Source of the DNA: Clostridiales bacterium
GTDB taxonomy: Bacteria > Bacillota > Clostridia > Christensenellales > CAG-138
Reading direction: 5' to 3'
Length of the DNA: 45,123 nucleotides
Assembly (NCBI GenBank): GCA_004556165.1
Contig: SFIR01000020.1
Span: 1-45,123 of the forward strand
Both the position numbers and the translations under genes were made by a program. Positions 41,226 through 45,123 of the stretch are shown here, one piece after another (the stretch's first letter is position 1; every line of letters begins with the position of its first letter). The notes below the pieces were generated by a model that was given only the letters and a program-made list of their open reading frames with translations, ran no database searches and was not told the origin of the DNA.

Positions 41226-41254
41226 TTGAAAACATTTGACTTTTGTGATACAAT
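41226..41254 (+). promoter_or_regulatory. Promoter of the LexA-like repressor
   Basis: TTGAAA (41226-41231), 17-bp spacer, TACAAT (41249-41254) with TGTG extended -10. It reads toward the opposing promoter at 41301-41329. Confidence 0.8.
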
Positions 41255-41269
41255 GCTTCTAAAAGATGC
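41255..41269. promoter_or_regulatory. Candidate operator of the repressor
   Basis: A near-palindrome with halves GCTTCT and AGATGC around AAA (5 of 6 positions symmetric), directly downstream of the repressor -10 and covering its predicted start. It would also sit in the path of leftward transcription toward the holin genes. Assignment is by position only. Confidence 0.4.
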
Positions 41270-41300
41270 AATGCACGGCCAGAAATCTTACTGCACTAAT

Positions 41301-41329
41301 ATTATAGCATAATTTATTAAACTTTTCAA
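41301..41329 (-). promoter_or_regulatory. Promoter of the holin pair
   Basis: Minus strand: TTGAAA (complement of 41324-41329), 17-bp spacer, TATAAT (complement of 41301-41306) with a TATG extended -10. The predicted start near 41294 gives a leader of about 109 bases that overlaps the repressor transcript start region. Confidence 0.82.
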
Positions 41330-41349
41330 GATTTATGACGGAGGGCGAT

Positions 41350-41991
41350 ATGAGCTTTTATGAAAGATATGCATTTCTTTGCAGGCAGAAGGGGATTGAT
41401 CCCTGTTCACAGGCTACAGCGGATATGTTGGGAGTGACTAAAGGCACGATTTCTGCATGGAAACGCAATGATAATGCGCCTAAAGGAGGGACGGTTTCGG
41501 CGATCGCGGATGCTCTCGGCGTGTCGGCGGATTATCTTTTGGGAAGACGCGAGGAGCAGGAGGAGAAGCGTTACGGCGAAAGCGGCTTTGCCCGTATCAA
41601 CGTCTACGGGACGATACCTGCCGGCATACCTATGAATGCAGTTGAGGACATCATTGACACTGAGGATATTCCGCTTGACTGGCTTGAAGGAGGCAGGGAG
41701 TATTTTGCGCTTCGCGTTAAGGGGGACAGCATGTATCCCGTGTACCTCGATGGCGATACCGTTATATTCCGCAAGGAAACCACCTGTAGGAGCGGTGATG
41801 ACTGTGTCGTGTACATAGGGGAAGCGGATGCGACGCTAAAGCGAGTGAAGCTCAATGACGATGGCTCGATAGAGCTTAGGCCGATCAACCCGAATTATCC
41901 TCCGCGCATCTTTACGAGCGAAGAGGTGAAGGCCGGGGCGGTCACGATAGGAGGAATCGCCGTGGAGCTGAGAAGAAAAATGGTGAAATAG
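41350..41991 (+). CDS. LexA/CI-like self-cleaving XRE repressor (HTH plus S24 peptidase)
   Basis: 213 residues from the ATG at 41350, which has GGAGGG 5 bases upstream; an in-frame ATG at 41335 lacks one. The N-terminal XRE helix-turn-helix covers about 5-66 (ADMLGVTKGTISAWKR). The S24 domain carries the cleavage site Ala91-Gly92 (TIPAGIP), nucleophile Ser127 (GDSMYP) and general base Lys164 (ATLKRVK). The Ser-Lys spacing of 37 equals that of LexA. Such repressors cleave themselves when RecA is activated by DNA damage. It is convergent in promoter layout with the holin pair, so the holin genes are the likely target. Single gene with its own terminator. Confidence 0.9.
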   Translation: MSFYERYAFLCRQKGIDPCSQATADMLGVTKGTISAWKRNDNAPKGGTVSAIADALGVSADYLLGRREEQEEKRYGESGFARINVYGTIPAGIPMNAVEDIIDTEDIPLDWLEGGREYFALRVKGDSMYPVYLDGDTVIFRKETTCRSGDDCVVYIGEADATLKRVKLNDDGSIELRPINPNYPPRIFTSEEVKAGAVTIGGIAVELRRKMVK

Positions 41992-42006
41992 TACGAATTA
42001 TTGCAG

Positions 42007-42029
42007 GAGCGGGCAGCCGCTCTTTTTTT
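42007..42029 (+). terminator. Terminator of the repressor gene
   Basis: GAGCGG (42007-42012), loop GCAG, CCGCTC (42017-42022), then seven T. Confidence 0.93.
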
Positions 42030-42159
42030 GTGCGATATTAACATAGAAAATAACAAAACCTCCCATTATATTCACATTTTTTCGGGTTTAGCCGCGCCGA
42101 AGTGCGGAATACTTTTAGTAGAAAAGGAAAATAATTCCTGATGCACACGGGAGGTAAAA

Positions 42160-43185
42160 ATGTTCAGGCAGGCAATAGCACTCGATATAGGCTCGCGCAG
42201 CACGAAAATAGCCGTGAAGAATAAAAAAAGCACATTCCGTCCGAACCGCGAGGCATTTGACGGCATTTATTCAGAAGCGAGCTGCATAGCGGCGCAGAAG
42301 GGTTTGAAAGGCGAATACCTATTCGGAAATGAAGCTCTCGATTCCTACGCCGAGCTTGCATTCCCCGTGCAGGAGGGAGCGGCTGCCAATTCAAGGCTTC
42401 TGACGGTATTCATTCGCAGGCTCTGCGCCAAGTACTGCGAGGGAAGGAGCATTTCAAAGCTCGAGCTCAATATCGCGATGTCTAAATCCCTGGGGGTAAT
42501 GAAAAATCGGAATCTTCAGCGCGCGCTTGAAACCACGGGAGCGAAAAGCATCGCGTTTCATGATGCTTCGCTGATGGCTGCGATTGGCGCAGGTATGGAT
42601 GTAATGAGCGAAAAAGCTTCCATGCTCGTAAATATCGGTGCAGAAACGCTGAGGACGGCAGTCGTCGCGAACGGCGGAGTGCTCTTTGAAAGCTGCATCG
42701 GCGGCGCAGGCAACAGCGTCACAAGGGAACTCATACAGCTCTTCAAAAATAAATACGGGCTCGTCATCGGCAGCGGCATGGCGGAGGAGATTAAGCTGAA
42801 CCTTTCAAGACCTGCCTTTGTTGTTGACGGACGCGACCTGTTTACAGGTATGCCCAGAACGATAACCGCATATCATGACGAGGTGGCTTCCGTCACGGAT
42901 GCTATGGCGGATGAAGTCACAGAGTGCATCATTGATGCGGTTAAGGCCTTGCAGGTAGACGCCGCAGCGGATATTGCGGATACGGGTATAATGCTCGTCG
43001 GCGGGGGCGCAAAGCTGTACGGACTCGAGGAGAAGCTGCGAGCAAAGCTGAAGCTTCCCGTCACGCTCGCAGAAAACGCCGAGACGGCAGTCATTGACGG
43101 AATGAACAGCTGCATATTCGAGGATAACCGAGGGATATGCAGTTGGAATATTGGCTATGCTTTAGAGGAGGTCATGGCAGAATAA
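42160..43185 (+). CDS. MreB-like actin homologue with altered ATP-site residues
   Basis: 341 residues, the length of MreB, with MreB-like landmarks: LDIGSRSTKI (phosphate-1), LFGNEAL, MAAIGAGMDV, NKYGLVIG, AEEIKLNLS, GRDLFTGMPRTI and the adenosine motif GIMLVGGGAKLYGLE. Changes hit key positions: phosphate-2, usually VDIGGGT, reads VNIGAET (157-163), and the EEP before AAIGAG reads DAS (135-137). So nucleotide hydrolysis may be weak or lost. MreB filaments organise cell-wall synthesis; this could be a divergent paralogue in cell shape, sporulation or another filament system. No mreC/mreD is adjacent. GGGAGG lies 7 bases before the ATG. I see no clear promoter in the 130 bases upstream. Confidence 0.85.
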   Translation: MFRQAIALDIGSRSTKIAVKNKKSTFRPNREAFDGIYSEASCIAAQKGLKGEYLFGNEALDSYAELAFPVQEGAAANSRLLTVFIRRLCAKYCEGRSISKLELNIAMSKSLGVMKNRNLQRALETTGAKSIAFHDASLMAAIGAGMDVMSEKASMLVNIGAETLRTAVVANGGVLFESCIGGAGNSVTRELIQLFKNKYGLVIGSGMAEEIKLNLSRPAFVVDGRDLFTGMPRTITAYHDEVASVTDAMADEVTECIIDAVKALQVDAAADIADTGIMLVGGGAKLYGLEEKLRAKLKLPVTLAENAETAVIDGMNSCIFEDNRGICSWNIGYALEEVMAE

Positions 43186-43188
43186 TCG

Positions 43189-43216
43189 AAAAAACCGCTC
43201 GTTCGGGCGGTTTTTT
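43189..43216. terminator. Terminator of the MreB-like gene, usable in both directions
   Basis: AAAAAACCGCTC and GGGCGGTTTTTT form a 12-bp stem (with one T-G pair) around GTTC. The A-run and T-run on its two flanks let it work for the convergent aldo/keto reductase gene as well. Confidence 0.9.
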
Positions 43217-43250
43217 CATATCTGTTTTTTCGGATAATAAAGATATTTAT

Positions 43251-44360
43251 TTACTTGCACTCATATTTCTCGGCAGCTTGAGCAAGGAGCTTTCGTATCT
43301 CGATATGCTGCGGACAGGCCTGCTCGCATCTGCCGCATTTTATGCAATCGGAGGCATGGGTGCCGAAGCGTGTACAGACCTTATCATAGCGAGCCTGAGC
43401 ATCCCACTCGTGATGCAGGGGGATACCGTTCATGACATAGAAGATATTGGGTATCGCAATCTTTTGCGGACATTGCTCAGTGCAGTAACGGCAGGCGGTG
43501 CAGGGAATGAGATCGAGCGCAGCAAAAACCTTGCGGATACGCTCGATAACGCCCATTTCACGCTCATCAAGGGGCTTAAAATCCTTCATGAAGCTGATAT
43601 TATCGTTCATCTGTTCGATGGTGCTCATGCCGGAAAGCACCATAATAACGCCCTCAAAGCCTGCGGCAAAGCGCAGCGCATAGCTCGCCTCGCTGCCCTC
43701 GTGAAGCTCATCGACAATCCGCTTTGCTTCCGTTGGGAGGTTGGCAAGGCTGCCGCCCTTAACGGGTTCCATTATTATGACGGGTTTATTGAATTTGCGG
43801 CAGACTTCGTAGACCTTGCGGCTCTGCACCTCGTCATCCTCGTAATCAAGGTAGTTGAACTGTATCTGGACGACCTCGACCTCCGGGTATGATGTCAGTA
43901 TCTTCTCAAGGAATTCCGCTGAATCGTGGAAGGATATGCCGAGATGCCGGATTTTGCCCTCCGCTTTCAGCTCAAGTGCCGTTTCGTAGGCTTTGCACTC
44001 CCTGTAATGCTCAAAATTTCGGGAGCTCTGGGCGTGCATGAGATAGAAATCGAAATACTCAACACCGCAGGCATCCAACTGCTGCTGAAACAGCGGACGG
44101 ATATCCTCCCGGGTTTTGAAGAAACTTGACGAAAGCTTATTCGTCAGCACATAGCGGTCACGGGGGTACCTGCTTGAAAGGCACTCCTTTATTGCGCGTT
44201 CGCTCCTGCCGTCGATATAGCCGTGTGCCGTGTCGAAGTAATTAAAACCGTTTTCAAGGAAGGCATCGACCATGGCGGTAGTCTGCGGAATATCCACTTC
44301 TTCCCCGATCATGGGAAGACGCATGTAGCCGAAACCGAAGTTCTTTTTAATCCTATCCAT
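43251..44360 (-). CDS. Aldo/keto reductase with C-terminal 2x[4Fe-4S] ferredoxin domain
   Basis: 369 residues. The AKR barrel (about 1-275) has the catalytic set Asp43, Tyr48, Lys75 and His109 in NYFDTAHGY, LTNK and LMHAQ. The C-terminal domain carries two cluster motifs, CTACRYCTEQCP and CIKCGRCEQACP, with flanking helices. These ferredoxin-type AKRs are frequent in strict anaerobes and presumably link an aldehyde/ketone reduction to an iron-sulfur electron route; substrates are mostly unknown. Cytosolic. Monocistronic, with the promoter in the 71-base gap after the GNAT gene. Confidence 0.92.
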   Translation of the reverse strand: MDRIKKNFGFGYMRLPMIGEEVDIPQTTAMVDAFLENGFNYFDTAHGYIDGRSERAIKECLSSRYPRDRYVLTNKLSSSFFKTREDIRPLFQQQLDACGVEYFDFYLMHAQSSRNFEHYRECKAYETALELKAEGKIRHLGISFHDSAEFLEKILTSYPEVEVVQIQFNYLDYEDDEVQSRKVYEVCRKFNKPVIIMEPVKGGSLANLPTEAKRIVDELHEGSEASYALRFAAGFEGVIMVLSGMSTIEQMNDNISFMKDFKPLDEREMGVIERIRKVFAALDLIPCTACRYCTEQCPQKIAIPNIFYVMNGIPLHHEWDAQARYDKVCTRFGTHASDCIKCGRCEQACPQHIEIRKLLAQAAEKYECK

Positions 44361-44396
44361 AAATACGCCTCACTTTCATCCGCTTTATTTGCGCTT

Positions 44397-44426
44397 ATTA
44401 TATCGAGCTATTTGCGATTCCGGCAA
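44397..44426 (-). promoter_or_regulatory. Promoter of the aldo/keto reductase gene
   Basis: Minus strand: TTGCCG (complement of 44421-44426), 18-bp spacer, TATAAT (complement of 44397-44402). It begins just after the GNAT stop. Confidence 0.72.
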
Positions 44427-44431
44427 GCTGA

Positions 44432-44944
44432 TTATTCAAGCGTTATCCAGTAGCGCTGCTCCGTCTCTCCGTCAACAACTATCTCGTTTTCCAGAACTCC
44501 GCCGTTGTTTTTTATGCTCTTTGCCGAACCGATATTATCCCTATTGCATACCATAAGAACCCTGTATATGCCGAGCTTACGGCATTCTTCGAGCGCTAAA
44601 CCTATCATCTTTGTTGCAATGCCCTTGCGCCTTTCGCTCGGACGCACACCGTCGCCGATATGTCCGCCGTTACGGAGCAGGGCTTCATTCAGCCGGAGCC
44701 TGATATTGACTGCGCCGACGAAGATCTTTCGGTCGGTATCGAGGCAGAAAAAGGTTTTATCCTCAACCAAGCCGGGGCGAGGATGGCTTCCGTCAAGCGA
44801 ACGCATGTACGCAGCGGCATCGTGATAATCAGCCGTTGTTATCGCGTGTGGGACGATTTTTTCGCCCGCTTTGCTCCATTCATCCATCATTTCGATAAGC
44901 TGAGGATGGTATTCGGGTGTAAATTCTATCAGCTTCAGATTCAT
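44432..44944 (-). CDS. GNAT family N-acetyltransferase
   Basis: 170 residues from the ATG at 44944, where AGGAG lies 6-7 bases upstream. The longer in-frame start at 44998 would overlap the promoter. The GNAT fold is visible: VGAVNIRLRLNEALLRNGGHIGDGVRPSERRKGIATKMIGLALEE (landmark), in which RRKGIA is the acetyl-CoA pyrophosphate loop. VCNRDNIGSAKSIKNNGG follows. The protein looks like members acting on small molecules or ribosomal proteins; the acceptor is unknown. Confidence 0.87.
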   Translation of the reverse strand: MNLKLIEFTPEYHPQLIEMMDEWSKAGEKIVPHAITTADYHDAAAYMRSLDGSHPRPGLVEDKTFFCLDTDRKIFVGAVNIRLRLNEALLRNGGHIGDGVRPSERRKGIATKMIGLALEECRKLGIYRVLMVCNRDNIGSAKSIKNNGGVLENEIVVDGETEQRYWITLE

Positions 44945-44969
44945 GCTTTGCTCCTGAAATGTTTTACTG

Positions 44970-44998
44970 AGTATACAGCAAAAAAACAGCGAAGTCAA
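44970..44998 (-). promoter_or_regulatory. Promoter of the GNAT gene
   Basis: Minus strand: TTGACT (complement of 44993-44998), 17-bp spacer, TATACT (complement of 44970-44975). Leader of about 20 bases. Confidence 0.85.
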
Positions 44999-45080
44999 AT
45001 TAAAACCGCCGCCAAATTATGTTCTGTGAATTGCAACTTTAAATGTCCACTCTTCAAAAAGAATGCTGCCCGGCAATCGC

Positions 45081-45114
45081 CAGTTCTTGCCCGAGGGCAA
45101 GAACTGCCATTTTT
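45081..45114 (+). terminator. Orphan plus-strand terminator-like hairpin
   Basis: CAGTTCTTGCCC (45081-45092) and GGGCAAGAACTG (45095-45106) form a 12-bp perfect inverted repeat around GA, followed by CCATTTTTGC. No plus-strand gene precedes it for nearly 2 kb. Confidence 0.6.
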
Positions 45115-45123
45115 GCAGAAAAA

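Noticed and set aside
40615..41991. A complete prophage
   Set aside because: Only holin, partner and repressor are present; flanking genes are ordinary chromosomal ones and no integrase or attachment repeats were seen.

Overview
The window looks like chromosome from an anaerobic Gram-positive bacterium of the class Clostridia (Bacillota). The signs are a PolC-type replicative polymerase of Gram-positive architecture, the rimP-nusA-rnpM-ylxQ-infB-rbfA-nrnA-truB-ribF translation cluster, an undivided alpha2-type glycyl-tRNA synthetase, BspA-type leucine-rich repeats, a dockerin-bearing secreted protein and an r1t-type phage holin. G+C is near 50 percent by eye. The first 2.5 kb is visibly AT-richer and may have a different history. 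Family or genus cannot be fixed from the sequence alone.

Layout. 1-2.5 kb: a membrane protein and a lipoprotein with Trp/Tyr 11-residue repeats plus leucine-rich repeats. 2.8-6.7 kb: DegV lipid-binding protein, a short DtxR-type metalloregulator, and a secreted caspase-fold peptidase-like protein with Ig-like and dockerin modules. 6.7-10.2 kb: a minus-strand operon ddl-murF-rdgB-phosphodiesterase. 10.4-11.5 kb: a zinc-ribbon membrane protein and a 49-residue small membrane protein. 11.6-17.5 kb: nitroreductase, ispG, polC. 17.6-26.6 kb: the rimP to plsY translation, RNA-processing, FAD and phospholipid run. 26.7-32.8 kb: PHP phosphatase, an orphan helicase of the kind known from integrative elements, and a type IIA topoisomerase B subunit. 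32.8-39.9 kb: rRNA methyltransferase and tandem-OB SSB, an unknown conserved gene, a DUF4956/VTC pair, a dipeptidase, and rpmB-glyQS. 40-43.2 kb: a hypoxanthine-DNA glycosylase, an isolated phage-type holin pair facing a LexA-like self-cleaving repressor, and a divergent MreB-like actin. 43.2-45 kb: a ferredoxin-domain aldo/keto reductase and a GNAT acetyltransferase.

The observations most worth a second look are these. (1) PolC keeps its polymerase and PHP residues, but all four acidic residues of the inserted 3'-5' exonuclease are replaced. (2) infB has a one-base frameshift about 95 bases into the gene, which cuts off its N-terminal segment. (3) A holin, a partner gene and an S24 repressor form a tiny stand-alone switch with face-to-face promoters and no other phage genes. 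(4) RibF has lost the key motifs of its riboflavin-kinase half. (5) A large ICE-type helicase module sits in an apparent operon with a topoisomerase subunit. (6) A MreB-like protein has altered ATP-site residues.

Many promoters were readable as near-consensus -35/-10 pairs with 16-18 bp spacing. About half carry an upstream TRTG extended -10. They helped fix several start codons. No rRNA, tRNA, CRISPR array, transposase or integrase was seen.
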